A DNA stretch of 64,000 nt from Gemmatimonadaceae bacterium (GCA_035633115.1 DASQFN010000047.1:248001-312000); one strand, 5' to 3'. Positions 8,110-17,341 are shown, counted from the first letter of the stretch. A program made the numbers and translations. Notes: generated by a model from the letters alone, not told the origin.

Positions 8110-9141
8110 ATGCGAAGCCACGAGCTGGATGTCGTTGTCACGCGCGGAAACGCGGTAGAGTCGTATCACCGCGTGCACGCCGCGGTCGTCGCGGATGGCG
8201 ACAAGCTTCTCGCCGAGGCCGGTGATGCGCGGATGCTCACCTACTGGCGCTCGGCGGCCAAGCCTTTCCAGGTCATGCCGTTCCTTGCAAGCGGCGGGTT
8301 CGATACGCTCGGCTGGGGCGACGAGGAGCTCGCGATTGCGTCCGGCTCTCACGGCGGCGAGCCCGAGCATGTCGCGCTCATCGAGAAGATGCTGGCGGAG
8401 ATCGGGCTCGAGGAGGGTGACCTGGCGTGCGGGCCACAGGAGCCTCTGACCTCGCGCGGCGCGAAGATTCTCCGCGAGGCCGGCAGCCGAACTAAGCGAA
8501 CGCACAACAACTGCTCGGGGAAGCACACGGCGATGCTGGCCTACGCCCGGCAGAGCGGCTGGCCGATCGAGGGCTACGAGCGCATCGAGCATTCGGTACA
8601 GCAGTCGATCCTGAACCACGTTGCGCTCTGGGCTGACATGCGGCCTTCAGAGCTGGACCTCGCCGTTGACGGCTGCGGCGCGGTGGTCTTCGGACTTCCG
8701 CTGGATCGGATGGCGCGCGCGTACGCGCGGCTCGGATCCGCTGCACGGCGCGGCGAGGAGATACCGTCGCGAATCGTCAACGCCATGGTCACGCATCCCT
8801 TTCTCGTTGGCGGCACCGACAGGTTCGACACCGTCCTGATGGAAGAAACCGACGGCAGAATTGTCTCCAAGGTCGGTGCGGAGGGAGTTCACTCCGCGGT
8901 GGTGCCTGAACGCGGGTTGGGAATCGCCCTCAAGGTCGAGGACGGCAACAGCCGGGCGCAGTATCCTGCCCTCGTGCGCCTGCTCCAGGAGCTCGACGAG
9001 CTGCCGGAGAGGCTGCCGCCTCGTCTGGCTGAATTTCTCCGAAAGCCTGTCCGCAACAGTCGAGGCGAAGTGGTCGGCGTCATCTCTGTCGGAGGAGGCG
9101 CGGGGACGCGCTTCGCGGCGCCGGCCCTCGCGTCAATCTGA
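8110..9141 (+). CDS. Asparaginase, L-asparaginase II-like family (PF06089)
   Basis: 343 residues. It matches the thermolabile/rhizobial-type asparaginase family, distinct from the E. coli AnsA/AnsB fold. Conserved blocks are YWRSAAKPFQVMPF near residue 50, ASGSHGGEPEHVALIEKML near 80, THNNCSGKHTAMLAYAR near 133 and VDGCGAVVFGLPL near 187. The C-terminal part has VEDGNSRAQYPALVRLL. It would hydrolyse asparagine to aspartate and ammonia in the cytosol, as no signal peptide is visible. It starts 7 bases after mlaD and may be cotranscribed with it. Confidence 0.85.
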   Translation: MRSHELDVVVTRGNAVESYHRVHAAVVADGDKLLAEAGDARMLTYWRSAAKPFQVMPFLASGGFDTLGWGDEELAIASGSHGGEPEHVALIEKMLAEIGLEEGDLACGPQEPLTSRGAKILREAGSRTKRTHNNCSGKHTAMLAYARQSGWPIEGYERIEHSVQQSILNHVALWADMRPSELDLAVDGCGAVVFGLPLDRMARAYARLGSAARRGEEIPSRIVNAMVTHPFLVGGTDRFDTVLMEETDGRIVSKVGAEGVHSAVVPERGLGIALKVEDGNSRAQYPALVRLLQELDELPERLPPRLAEFLRKPVRNSRGEVVGVISVGGGAGTRFAAPALASI

Positions 9142-9160
9142 TTCCACCTGCGGACGGCGG

Positions 9161-9835
9161 ATGCCGTCGGCGGCCGCCGGCAGCTCCATGATTTCGTTTC
9201 TCGATCGGGAGACGTGCGCGCTCGTGAGACTCGCGGCCGCAATCGCCGGCTCGGACGAGGCAACCACAAGGCGCGTGATCGACGAGATTGCGGGCTCGGT
9301 AAGTCCGCAGGCCGCCGACGAGGTAATTCTGCAGTCATACTTGTTCGCGGGGTTTCCACGCGCACTCAACGCGGCGCGCATGTGGCGCGGGGCATCGGGC
9401 GTCCGGGCGCCGCTGGCTGACGAAAGTGCCTCGGCCCGGCATGCCGAGGAATGGGAAAGAAACGGGGAGGCAACTTGCGGGATTGTGTACGGTGCATCGT
9501 ACGAGCTGCTCAGACGCAATGTCCGGGAGCTTCATCCGGCGCTGGACGCTTGGATGATCACGGACGGCTACGGCAAGGTGCTGTCTCGTCCGGCGCTCGA
9601 CCTCAAACGGCGCGAGCTGTGTGTCGTCGCTGCGTGCGCGGCCGCAGGACAGCAACGACAGCTGCATTCACACCTGCACGGCGCCATCAACAGCGGCGCA
9701 TCTCCGAAGGAAGTCTCGGCGACGCTCGAGGCGCTAAGCGATCTGGTTGGTCCGAGGGAGATCAAGCAATACCAGGCTCTGCTGGCGCGGGTTGTCGCGA
9801 GCCGGTCTGCACAATCGTCGCCGGATACGGGATGA
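9161..9835 (+). CDS. Carboxymuconolactone decarboxylase/AhpD-like protein
   Basis: About 224 residues with two alpha-helical halves. The first (LDRETCALVRLAAAIAG and later LQSYLFAGFPRALNAARMW) and the second (LDLKRRELCVVAACAAAGQQ, then LHSHLHGAINSGASPKEV) each resemble a carboxymuconolactone decarboxylase repeat. The second half has two Cys (LCVVAAC) but not the AhpD-type CxxC pair, so peroxidase activity is doubtful and the reaction is unknown. The start is uncertain: ATG at 9161 was chosen, and ATG at 9188 also fits. It lies between asparaginase and obg in the same direction. Confidence 0.7.
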   Translation: MPSAAAGSSMISFLDRETCALVRLAAAIAGSDEATTRRVIDEIAGSVSPQAADEVILQSYLFAGFPRALNAARMWRGASGVRAPLADESASARHAEEWERNGEATCGIVYGASYELLRRNVRELHPALDAWMITDGYGKVLSRPALDLKRRELCVVAACAAAGQQRQLHSHLHGAINSGASPKEVSATLEALSDLVGPREIKQYQALLARVVASRSAQSSPDTG

Positions 9836-9865
9836 TCCGCGCCCGGGCCAGAGTCGCAGGCTTCG

Positions 9866-10885
9866 ATGTTCGTTGATCGAGTTGTCGTGACCGTCGAAGC
9901 CGGAACCGGTGGCTCGGGCTGCACCTCTTTCCGCCGGGAGTTTCGCGCCCCGATGGGCGGGCCCGACGGCGGTGACGGCGGACGCGGCGGCGACGTGATT
10001 GTCAGAGGCGACGGTAATCTCGCCACCCTGCTCGACTATACCTATCGCGATCGCTGGGTGGCGGACCGTGGCGAGCACGGCATGGGCTCGAACAAAACCG
10101 GTCGCGCCGGCGGGGACATAGTGCTTCCCGTTCCACCGGGAACGATCGTGCGCGATGCCGCGACCGGGGAAATCGTCGCGGAGATTCTGGCCGATGGTCA
10201 GGAGGAGATAGTTGCAAAGGGCGGCCGCGGCGGGAAAGGAAACACTTTCTTTGCTACCGCCACGCATCAGGCGCCGCGCGAATGGCAGCCGGGTGAGGAG
10301 GGCGAAGTCCGGAGGCTCGAGCTCGAGCTCAAGCTCATCGCAGACGTCGGGCTCGTGGGTCAACCCAACGCGGGCAAGTCCACACTGCTCTCCGTGATCT
10401 CGGCGGCGACCCCTAAAATCGGCGACTACCCCTTCACCACGCTCAGCCCAAACCTCGGTGTCGTTCAGCTGAGCGATCATCGCACATTCGTGGTGGCCGA
10501 CATTCCCGGCATCATCGAAGGAGCTCATGAGGGGAAGGGCCTCGGGCTGCACTTTCTTCGTCATATCGAAAGGACTCGCCTGCTGGCGTTCCTCATTCCG
10601 ATCGACGCAATGGACTGGCAGGAAGAGTACGACCAGCTTCGGCGCGAGCTCGATGCATACTCGCCGGAGCTCATGCAGCGCCCCCACTGCGTGGTTTTCA
10701 CGAAGCTCGATCTGCTCGGAGAGGACTATCTCCCCGCGATTCGAACCGACGATGCGTTTGGCGTGTTCGCGGTCAGTGCGCCGGGCCGCCAGGGACTGGA
10801 CGGGCTGCTCGCGGCTTGGTGGTCCGAGCTGCAGTGGCTGAGAAACAAGGCGAGCGACTCGGCTGCAACAGCTGAATTACCATAG
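9866..10885 (+). CDS. obg: GTPase Obg
   Basis: 339 residues. The N-terminal Obg fold has the glycine-rich PDGGDGGRGGDV and GGRGGKGN motifs. The G domain starts near residue 160 with G1 GQPNAGKST, then G3 DIPGIIEGAHEGKGLG (DxxG) and G4 TKLDLL (NKxD-type, T in place of N). The variable C-terminal OCT domain is absent, as in many shorter Obg proteins. Obg is an essential GTPase that binds the 50S subunit late in ribosome assembly. Located between the CMD-like gene and dprA. Confidence 0.95.
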   Translation: MFVDRVVVTVEAGTGGSGCTSFRREFRAPMGGPDGGDGGRGGDVIVRGDGNLATLLDYTYRDRWVADRGEHGMGSNKTGRAGGDIVLPVPPGTIVRDAATGEIVAEILADGQEEIVAKGGRGGKGNTFFATATHQAPREWQPGEEGEVRRLELELKLIADVGLVGQPNAGKSTLLSVISAATPKIGDYPFTTLSPNLGVVQLSDHRTFVVADIPGIIEGAHEGKGLGLHFLRHIERTRLLAFLIPIDAMDWQEEYDQLRRELDAYSPELMQRPHCVVFTKLDLLGEDYLPAIRTDDAFGVFAVSAPGRQGLDGLLAAWWSELQWLRNKASDSAATAELP

Positions 10886-10903
10886 GTTTGTACTGCCTGC
10901 TTC

Positions 10904-11767
10904 ATGCCAGTTATTCACGTCGCGCCGGCACTCTGGAAGCGTGGAGACAACGATTATCCGACCGCTCTCGAGGACCTCGAATACCCGCCCCGCCAGCTGC
11001 ACGCACTTGGCGACGCGAGAATGCTCGAGGGACCGTCGGTATCGGTTGTCGGAACTCGACGGCCCACTGCTTATGGCCTGAGGATTACGCGCGCGATTGC
11101 CGGCGAGCTCGCGCGGGGGGGCGCATGCATCGTCAGCGGAATGGCGCGCGGCATCGATGCAGCCGCGCATCGCGCCGCGCTCGAGGTAGACGGCCGAACC
11201 GTCGCCGTGATGGGAACAGGAATCGACGTGCCGTATCCGGCTGGACACCGCGCACTGCATGACCTCCTCGCCACGCGCGGGCTTGTCGTTTCCGAGTACG
11301 GTACTGGCGCGACCGCGCATAGGGGGACCTTCCCCCGGAGGAACAGGATCATCGCCGCGCTCGCGCCCCTGACTATAGTGATCGAGGCAGGCCACAGGAG
11401 TGGCGCCCTCAACACCGCGCGTCAGGCAGTTGATCTCGGCCGCGTTGTCGCCGCGGTCCCAGGCCCGATCGATTCCCCCGAGAGCTGCGGCACGAATGAG
11501 CTGATCAGAGACGGCGCGATGCCAATTGTGTCGGTCGGCGACGCTCTCGCTCTCGCTGGCGTGAGCCCGCCTCCGAAAAAGCGCGACGCTGAGCTGACAG
11601 AAACGGAGTCGCGTGTTTGGGGGGCACTCTCGGGCGGAGGGCTCGACGCTGACGCTCTCGCTGCGCGCTCGCGTCTGCCGGCCCGCGAATGTCTTGCCGC
11701 CGTCACTTCGCTCGAGCTTCTCGGGATGGTCGAATGCCTGCTTACAGGGGAAATACGGCGGAGATAG
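10904..11767 (+). CDS. dprA: DNA-processing protein DprA (Smf)
   Basis: 287 residues. The Rossmann-fold DprA core shows SVVGTRRPTAYGLRI, SGMARGIDAAAHRAAL, VAVMGTGIDVPYP, EYGTGATAHRGTFPRRNRIIAAL and EAGHRSGALNTARQAVDLGR. A C-terminal winged-helix-like segment follows (about 230-285, LTETESRVWGAL). DprA loads RecA onto incoming single-stranded DNA during natural transformation. The protein is shorter than the usual ~360 residues because the N-terminal SAM-like domain is almost absent. It lies 18 bases after obg. Confidence 0.93.
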   Translation: MPVIHVAPALWKRGDNDYPTALEDLEYPPRQLHALGDARMLEGPSVSVVGTRRPTAYGLRITRAIAGELARGGACIVSGMARGIDAAAHRAALEVDGRTVAVMGTGIDVPYPAGHRALHDLLATRGLVVSEYGTGATAHRGTFPRRNRIIAALAPLTIVIEAGHRSGALNTARQAVDLGRVVAAVPGPIDSPESCGTNELIRDGAMPIVSVGDALALAGVSPPPKKRDAELTETESRVWGALSGGGLDADALAARSRLPARECLAAVTSLELLGMVECLLTGEIRRR

Positions 11768-11791
11768 GGCGCGGACGGGGTATATTCAGCC

Positions 11792-12910
11792 GTGCTTCCA
11801 TCACATCTCTACGTCCACGTTCCTTTCTGCGCACGTCGCTGCTCCTACTGCGATTTCTCGATCGCGGTGCGCCGCACCGTGCCGGTCACGGATTATCTAG
11901 GCGGAATTCAACGGGAGCTGGTGGTAGTCACCGCGCCAGCTGGCATGAAGTCTTCGTCCTGGAATCTTGGCACGGTCTATCTCGGAGGCGGAACTCCGTC
12001 GAGCCTCGGAGCCGAAGGTGTGCGCCGGCTTCTCACGTCGATTGAGGCGTTCGCGCAGATCGCGCCGGGCGCAGAAGTCACGATCGAGGCCAATCCGGAG
12101 GACGTGACACCAGAGGCCGCCGACGCATGGGCTGCGGCGGGAGTCAATCGTCTCTCGCTCGGCGCGCAGACCTTTGACGATGAAGTCCTGAAGTGGATGC
12201 ATCGCACGCACGACGCCAGCAGGATCGGGGACGCGGTTCGATCCGCGCGTTCCGCGGGGATCGTGAACATTTCGCTCGACCTGATTTTTGCCCTGCCGCC
12301 CGAGATTCCGCGTGCGTGGACACGGGATCTCGACGAGACCCTGGCCTTGTCGCCGCAGCATGTTTCGCTCTACGGTCTGACGGTCGAGCCGGCAACGCCC
12401 CTGCAACGGTGGGTAAGCGCAGGGCGGGTTTCATCGGCCAGCGAGGACCGATACGCGGATGAGTTCCTCGAAGCGCACCAGCGAATGACAAGTGCAGGGT
12501 TTGTACACTACGAAGTCTCCAACTTCGCGCAACCGGGTCGAGAGTCGCGGCACAACTCCGCTTACTGGACTGGCGCACCATACATGGGAATTGGTCCGGC
12601 CGCCCACAGCTTCGACGGCGAGCGCCGGCGGTGGAACGTAAAGCCGTACGCGCAGTGGCTCGCTGCACTAGGCCGGGCAGAATCCGTCGTCGAAGGGTAC
12701 GAGCTCATCGACGCGGAGAGCGCGAAATCGGAGCGCATTTATCTCGGGCTTCGTACCCAGACAGGTTACCTCGCCGGCGCTTCCGATCGCGCCGCCGCGG
12801 AGAGCTGGGAACGCGCCGGCTGGGCAGTGATCGACGGTGATCTCGTGCGTCTAAATGCCGAGGGTTGGTTGCGGCTGGACAGGCTGGCCGCCGGGTTGAC
12901 AGGACTTTGA
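11792..12910 (+). CDS. hemW: Radical SAM heme chaperone HemW
   Basis: 372 residues starting at GTG 11792. The radical SAM cluster motif is C13-x3-C17-x2-C20 (CARRCSYCDF). Then come YLGGGTPSSL, EANPEDVTPE, RLSLGAQTFDDEVLKWMHRTH and GLTVEPATPL. Near the end, HNSAYWTGAPYMGIGPAAHSF is a hallmark of the HemN-like/HemW clade. HemW delivers heme; it is not the oxygen-independent coproporphyrinogen oxidase HemN, with which it is often confused. The hemW-hrcA order is also seen in Bacillus-type genomes. Confidence 0.92.
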   Translation: MLPSHLYVHVPFCARRCSYCDFSIAVRRTVPVTDYLGGIQRELVVVTAPAGMKSSSWNLGTVYLGGGTPSSLGAEGVRRLLTSIEAFAQIAPGAEVTIEANPEDVTPEAADAWAAAGVNRLSLGAQTFDDEVLKWMHRTHDASRIGDAVRSARSAGIVNISLDLIFALPPEIPRAWTRDLDETLALSPQHVSLYGLTVEPATPLQRWVSAGRVSSASEDRYADEFLEAHQRMTSAGFVHYEVSNFAQPGRESRHNSAYWTGAPYMGIGPAAHSFDGERRRWNVKPYAQWLAALGRAESVVEGYELIDAESAKSERIYLGLRTQTGYLAGASDRAAAESWERAGWAVIDGDLVRLNAEGWLRLDRLAAGLTGL

Positions 12911-12923
12911 GGCGATTCTTACG

Positions 12924-13973
12924 TTGAAACTCATGGCTTATCCCGAGCTGAGCGAGCGCGAGAGGCGGGTGCTCGAAGCCGTCATCCAGTCATATGTGGA
13001 GACCGCTCAGCCTGCCGGCTCGCATGCCATTGCCCGTCGCTTCGGCCTGGGCGTGTCGGCGGCGACGATTCGAAACACGATGAGCGACCTCGAGTTCAAG
13101 GGGATGCTGTATCATCCTCACACGTCGGCCGGTCGCGTCCCGACCGACGTCGCATACCGGGTGTACGTCGACTCGCTCATTCGGCTGCAGCCGATGAAGA
13201 AGCGGGAACACGACAGGCTCACCGCCGAGATTGCGTCGGGCGGATCCGCCGTCGAAGCGATACTCAGACGTGCGGCGCAGAGTCTCGGTGTGATCACTCA
13301 GGAGCTGGGCATCGCGCTGGGCCCGCGACTGGACAACAGCGTGCTCGAGCGTCTCGACCTCGTGCGTTTGTCGGCGGAGCGGATTCTCGTCGCTCTCACA
13401 CTCACCGGCGGCGCGGTGAGAACGATTTTTGTCGAAGCAAAAGGCGAGGTTGCCGACGCCGCACTCGCGGAGGTAACCGCCGTTCTGAATGAGCGCCTCG
13501 CCGGATCGACGCTGCGTCAGATCAGAGCGAGCCTCGGGGCACGCCTTCGCGACAGCAGTCCAAGCGACAACGCGGCAGAGCTGTTGAATGTCTTCATCGA
13601 GGAAGGCGATCAGCTTTTCGATGTCGCGATGCAGCGGCCCGAAGATGTAATGCTTGGACACGCGTCGGTGCTCGCGGAGCAGCCGGAGTTCGCGAGCGTC
13701 AACAGCATGAAGAAGCTCGTCGCGCTGACCGAGACGCGGGAGGATCTCGCTGATCTTCTCAGAAAGCGCAGCGATGTAGGCGGGATAACGATCAGCATCG
13801 GATCCGAGCACAACGATCCCCGCCTCGAGAATTTCACCGTCGTGACGGCGCAGTACCACGCGGCCGGCTTGAGCGGCGTCATCGGCGTGATCGGACCGAC
13901 TCGCATGCCTTACGAGAAGGTCATCTCGCTCGTTACACACACATCGAAGCTGATTACAGAGCTACTGGAGTAG
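12924..13973 (+). CDS. hrcA: Heat-inducible transcription repressor HrcA
   Basis: 349 residues. An N-terminal winged helix (SYVETAQPAGSHAIARRFGLGVSAATIRNTMSDLE split over about 25-60) precedes a GAF-like middle and a C-terminal dimerisation part ending SLVTHTSKLITELLE. HrcA represses chaperone genes at CIRCE operators with help from GroEL. The start is TTG 12924, or ATG 12933. I found no CIRCE operator in the window. The gene lies 11 bases before dnaJ, but grpE and dnaK, which usually sit between them, are missing. Confidence 0.93.
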   Translation: MKLMAYPELSERERRVLEAVIQSYVETAQPAGSHAIARRFGLGVSAATIRNTMSDLEFKGMLYHPHTSAGRVPTDVAYRVYVDSLIRLQPMKKREHDRLTAEIASGGSAVEAILRRAAQSLGVITQELGIALGPRLDNSVLERLDLVRLSAERILVALTLTGGAVRTIFVEAKGEVADAALAEVTAVLNERLAGSTLRQIRASLGARLRDSSPSDNAAELLNVFIEEGDQLFDVAMQRPEDVMLGHASVLAEQPEFASVNSMKKLVALTETREDLADLLRKRSDVGGITISIGSEHNDPRLENFTVVTAQYHAAGLSGVIGVIGPTRMPYEKVISLVTHTSKLITELLE

Positions 13974-13983
13974 CTGAGCGCGT

Positions 13984-15114
13984 ATGGCTGAGTTCTACCA
14001 GATTCTCGGCGTCCCTCGCGACGCGACCGAAGACGAGATAAAGCGCGCCTATCGAAAGCTGGCGATGACTTATCATCCGGACCGGAACAACGGCTCGCGC
14101 GAGGCCGAGGACAAGTTCAAGGAGATCACCGAAGCCTACGATGTGCTTCGCGATCCGAACAAGCGCGCGACATACGACCGCTTTGGTGAAGCCGGGCTAC
14201 GCGGCGGCGCGGGCGGGTTCCATCACGTCGACCTGTCGGAAGCGCTCAACATCTTCATGCGTGATCTCGGTGGATTCGCCGGGTTCGGCGATCTCTTCGG
14301 CGGCGGCGGGGGATCGACGGGTCCGCGGACGGGATCGGACATTCGCATCACTCTTCCACTGCGACTCGCCGAAGTTGCGACGGGCATCGAACGCTCGGTT
14401 ACCGCGAAGCTTCTCATGACGTGCGATCGCTGTGAGGGGAAGGGTGCGGAGCCCGGCACGGAGGTGCTCCGCTGCACCACCTGCGCGGGCTCCGGCGAAG
14501 TGCGGCGTGCACAGCGCTCATTCTTCGGCCAGGTGATCAGCGTCACCCCATGCCCGACCTGCGCGGGAGAAGGCACCGTGATCTCTTCGCCGTGCAGGAA
14601 ATGCCGTGGTGAGGGTCGGGTGAGGCAGGAAGAGAAGATCACCGTCAAGGTGCCCGCCGGAGTCGCGACCGGACAGTACATGACGATGCGCGGCGCTGGA
14701 AACGTTGGTCCGCGCGGCGGAGGGCGCGGCGACATCCTGATCGTATTCGAGGTCGAGGAGGATCCTCGGTTCGAGCGCGATGGAGAGGACCTGTACTGTG
14801 AAGTGCTGGTCACATACCCTCAGCTCGTGTTTGGAGCCGACGTGGAAGTACCGACGGTGAGCTCGAGCGTCACGCTTCACGTCCCGCCGCGAACTGAAAG
14901 CGGTCAGGTCTTTCACCTGAGGGGCCGAGGGCTTCCGCGGGTCAACGCGTCAGGAGTAGGCGACCTGCACATCCGCCTGCAGCTGCACACGCCCGAGACT
15001 CTCATCGAGGAAGAGGAGCGGTTGATCAAGCGGTTGGGGGAGATACAGGTCGCGCCGCTCGAGCGCCGCGGGAAAGGATTCTGGTCGAAGGTGAAGGAAT
15101 CGCTGGGCGCGTGA
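13984..15114 (+). CDS. dnaJ: Chaperone DnaJ
   Basis: 376 residues, full length. It has a J domain with HPD at 31-33, a Gly-rich linker with many Gly/Phe near 75-115, and four zinc-binding repeats (CDRCEGKG, CTTCAGSG, CPTCAGEG, CRKCRGEG). The C-terminal substrate-binding beta domains follow. It stimulates DnaK ATPase. Its TGA stop is in the same frame as prmA, with no other stop codon before prmA begins (see findings). Confidence 0.97.
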   Translation: MAEFYQILGVPRDATEDEIKRAYRKLAMTYHPDRNNGSREAEDKFKEITEAYDVLRDPNKRATYDRFGEAGLRGGAGGFHHVDLSEALNIFMRDLGGFAGFGDLFGGGGGSTGPRTGSDIRITLPLRLAEVATGIERSVTAKLLMTCDRCEGKGAEPGTEVLRCTTCAGSGEVRRAQRSFFGQVISVTPCPTCAGEGTVISSPCRKCRGEGRVRQEEKITVKVPAGVATGQYMTMRGAGNVGPRGGGRGDILIVFEVEEDPRFERDGEDLYCEVLVTYPQLVFGADVEVPTVSSSVTLHVPPRTESGQVFHLRGRGLPRVNASGVGDLHIRLQLHTPETLIEEEERLIKRLGEIQVAPLERRGKGFWSKVKESLGA

Positions 15115-15210
15115 TCTTCAGCGGACGCGGGCGGCTACACGCCTGATCTCGGTCGCGCGTCGTCAGACTGGCTTCGGATCAGCGTCGCCGGCCCGCGTCG
15201 GCGACAAGCG

Positions 15211-15981
15211 GTGATCGACGCCCTCATCGCGCACGGGTCACCCGGAATCGAAGAAACCGGCGTGGATATCGTTGGCCACGTTCCGGCAGCGTCGTCCATC
15301 GATGGGCTTCGATCAGCGATACTCGCAGCCGACCCAGCGGCGAGCGTCTCCATTGCTCCGGGTATTGCGCGCGACTGGAGTGAGTGGAAGGCGAATGTGC
15401 GGGCGCACAAGGTCGGCTCGCTGACAGTGGCGCCGCCCTGGCTCGCCGCAGCGTCCGATCGCGCGACGACCGTTGTGATCGACCCGGCGATGGCGTTCGG
15501 CACAGGGGAGCACGCCACGACCCGGGGCGTGATCCACTTGATGCCGAGCGTTGTCACGGCAGATTCCCTCGTCGCGGACCTCGGCGCGGGATCGGCGATT
15601 CTCTCGATTGCGGCGGCGAAGCTTGGCGCGAAGCGCGTCGTTGCGATCGAGCTCGATCCGGATGCCGAGAGCAATGCTCTCGCGAACATCAGGCGCAACG
15701 GGGTCGAGGACCGTGTTCATTTCATCGGTGGTGATGCGCTTACGCTTCTGCCGCTCGTTGCTCCGGTAGATCTCGTGCTGGCCAACATTCTTTCGTCAGT
15801 CATTGTCGAGCTACTTCCCATAATTCGCGACTCGCTTGCCCCGGAAGGGCGCGCGATTCTTTCCGGAGTTCTAATTGAAGAACAGCCGTCGATGGTGGGC
15901 GAGATCGCGCGCGGCGGGTGGGCTGTCGAGGCCGAACACACTGAGGAGGGTTGGTGGAGCGCTCTGATCGCCAGGCCGTAG
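15211..15981 (+). CDS. prmA: Ribosomal protein L11 methyltransferase PrmA
   Basis: At least 256 residues. The SAM-binding core shows DPAMAFGTGEHATTRG, VADLGAGSAILSIAAAKLGA, VAIELDPDA and the ANILSSVI motif typical of PrmA, which trimethylates L11. GTG 15211 is the first standard start, but the 32 codons upstream encode DWLRISVAGPRRRQA, which aligns with the usual PrmA N-terminus (W-x-x-I-x-V). The true protein is therefore probably near 285 residues, starting somewhere in 15115-15170 where no ATG, GTG or TTG is in frame. The end overlaps rsmE by 31 bases. Confidence 0.85.
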   Translation: MIDALIAHGSPGIEETGVDIVGHVPAASSIDGLRSAILAADPAASVSIAPGIARDWSEWKANVRAHKVGSLTVAPPWLAAASDRATTVVIDPAMAFGTGEHATTRGVIHLMPSVVTADSLVADLGAGSAILSIAAAKLGAKRVVAIELDPDAESNALANIRRNGVEDRVHFIGGDALTLLPLVAPVDLVLANILSSVIVELLPIIRDSLAPEGRAILSGVLIEEQPSMVGEIARGGWAVEAEHTEEGWWSALIARP

Positions 15982-16709
15982 CGACGTTCTTTTCTTCCGA
16001 TCAGTTCGTTGCCGGCGAGCACGTCTCCCTCGGCGACGAAGCGGCACAGCACGCTCGCGTTCTTCGTATCGGCCCGGGGTCGGCGGTCGAGCTCCGGAAC
16101 GGCGCCGGCGGCGCGGCGCGTGGTGACATTGCGCGAATGTCGAAACGATCCGTGATGATCGACGTCGAGGAAGTCTGGTCCCTTCGGCCTGCTCCGCCCG
16201 TGCATCTCCTTGTGCCGGTTGCGGACCGGGACCGGATGCTGGTTCTGGCGGAAAAAGCGACCGAGCTTGGTGTGGCGAGCTGGCGGCCCGTCATGTGGAA
16301 GCGGTCGAGGAGCGTTGCGGGGAGGGGCGAGGGTCCGACATTCGTCGGACGAATTCGTGCACGAATGATCTCCGCCTTGACGCAGTCCGGTGGGGGATGG
16401 CTGCCCGAGATTCACCCGTCGGCGCAAGTGAGTCGCGCTATTGCCGCTGCGCCGCCAGGCACACGATTGCTGCTCGACGCGTCTGCGGCTCAGACAATGC
16501 TCGCGGTAGATCCTGTCTTTCCGCTCGTGATCGCTCTCGGTCCGGAAGGAGGACTGGCAGACGAGGAGCGTCAGGAGATGGTCGACGGATTCTTCACCCC
16601 CGTCCGTCTTGCTTCCACCGTGCTCCGTTTCGAGACCGCCGGAATCGCGGCACTCGCGGTTGCCAGGGCGATTGCGGAATCAAGAATCCAGCAACCGGTG
16701 AACGGGTAA
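15951..16709 (+). CDS. rsmE: 16S rRNA m3U1498 methyltransferase RsmE
   Basis: 252 residues, SPOUT-fold RNA methyltransferase. It has an N-terminal PUA-like part (HARVLRIGPGSAVELRNG), then KATELGVASWRPV and the knot region LVIALGPEGGLADEE followed by LRFETAGIAAL. It acts on U1498 of the 30S subunit. Starts TTG 15951 and GTG 15954 both follow a GAGGAGGG Shine-Dalgarno inside prmA, so translation is coupled. It overlaps the HIT gene by one base (TAATG). Confidence 0.93.
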   Translation: MVERSDRQAVATFFSSDQFVAGEHVSLGDEAAQHARVLRIGPGSAVELRNGAGGAARGDIARMSKRSVMIDVEEVWSLRPAPPVHLLVPVADRDRMLVLAEKATELGVASWRPVMWKRSRSVAGRGEGPTFVGRIRARMISALTQSGGGWLPEIHPSAQVSRAIAAAPPGTRLLLDASAAQTMLAVDPVFPLVIALGPEGGLADEERQEMVDGFFTPVRLASTVLRFETAGIAALAVARAIAESRIQQPVNG

Positions 16710-17050
16710 TGCCTTCGAAATGTCTTTTCTGCAGAATCGTCAGTGGTGACATCCCGGCGGACATACTCGCCGAGCGGGACGATGCTATTGTCTTCCGCGA
16801 CATCAATGCACAAGCTCCCTCTCACATGCTGGTGATCCCGCGGCGGCATGTGGAATCACTCGACGATGCCGACGACGCAGTGGAGCTCGGCGAGCTGCTG
16901 CGGCTTGCGGCGGAGGTCGCGAGGGATGAGGGGTTGGCGGATTCGGGATATCGCGTCGTAATCAACACCAATGACGACGGAGGTCAGACCGTTCGCCATC
17001 TGCATCTTCACGTACTGGGTGGCCGCCGGATGACCTGGCCGCCAGGCTGA
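16709..17050 (+). CDS. HIT family nucleotide hydrolase
   Basis: 113 residues. It starts with a CLFCRIVSGDIPAD block typical of HINT-type proteins and ends with the catalytic histidine triad HLHLH at 97-101 followed by VLGGRRMTWPPG. Members hydrolyse purine nucleoside phosphoramidates or aminoacyl-AMP side products. The ATG overlaps the rsmE stop. The same neighbourhood (prmA-rsmE-...-rpsU-yqeY) occurs in other phyla, so a housekeeping role is likely. Confidence 0.92.
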   Translation: MPSKCLFCRIVSGDIPADILAERDDAIVFRDINAQAPSHMLVIPRRHVESLDDADDAVELGELLRLAAEVARDEGLADSGYRVVINTNDDGGQTVRHLHLHVLGGRRMTWPPG

Positions 17051-17152
17051 GATGCGGAGCGCTTTACTTGCTCGTCATATACCCACGGGACTAACTTGTT
17101 ACGTCTATACACACTACCGGCGCACAAACGCCACGAAGGGGGGAAGTAGATT

Positions 17153-17341
17153 TTGTCGGAAGTCATAATTCATGACGACGAGAACTTTGAGCGCGCGCTC
17201 AAGCGCTTCAAGAAGAAGTGCGAAAAAGCGGGCATTCTTTCCGATCTCCGCAAGCATCGGCACTACGAGAAGCCGAGCGAGCGTCGCAAGCGCAAGCTGA
17301 ACACCGCGATGCGCAAGAACCGTCGGACGCGTCGCGTCTAG
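17153..17341 (+). CDS. rpsU: 30S ribosomal protein S21
   Basis: 62 residues beginning at TTG 17153 behind a strong GGGGGAAG Shine-Dalgarno. The typical S21 sequence shows [35 protein letters not shown] and a basic end. S21 binds the 30S platform near the anti-Shine-Dalgarno region. The ~100-bp spacer upstream is the first real gap after a long run of close or overlapping genes, so a dedicated promoter is likely, although I could not pick out convincing hexamers. The yqeY gene follows after 3 bases. Confidence 0.95.
   Translation: MSEVIIHDDENFERALKRFKKKCEKAGILSDLRKHRHYEKPSERRKRKLNTAMRKNRRTRRV

Noticed and set aside
12910-13990. CIRCE operator near hrcA or dnaJ
   Set aside because: Looked for TTAGCACTC-N9-GAGTGCTAA and close variants; none seen. 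GAGTG...CACTC near 59213-59235 has the opposite arrangement.
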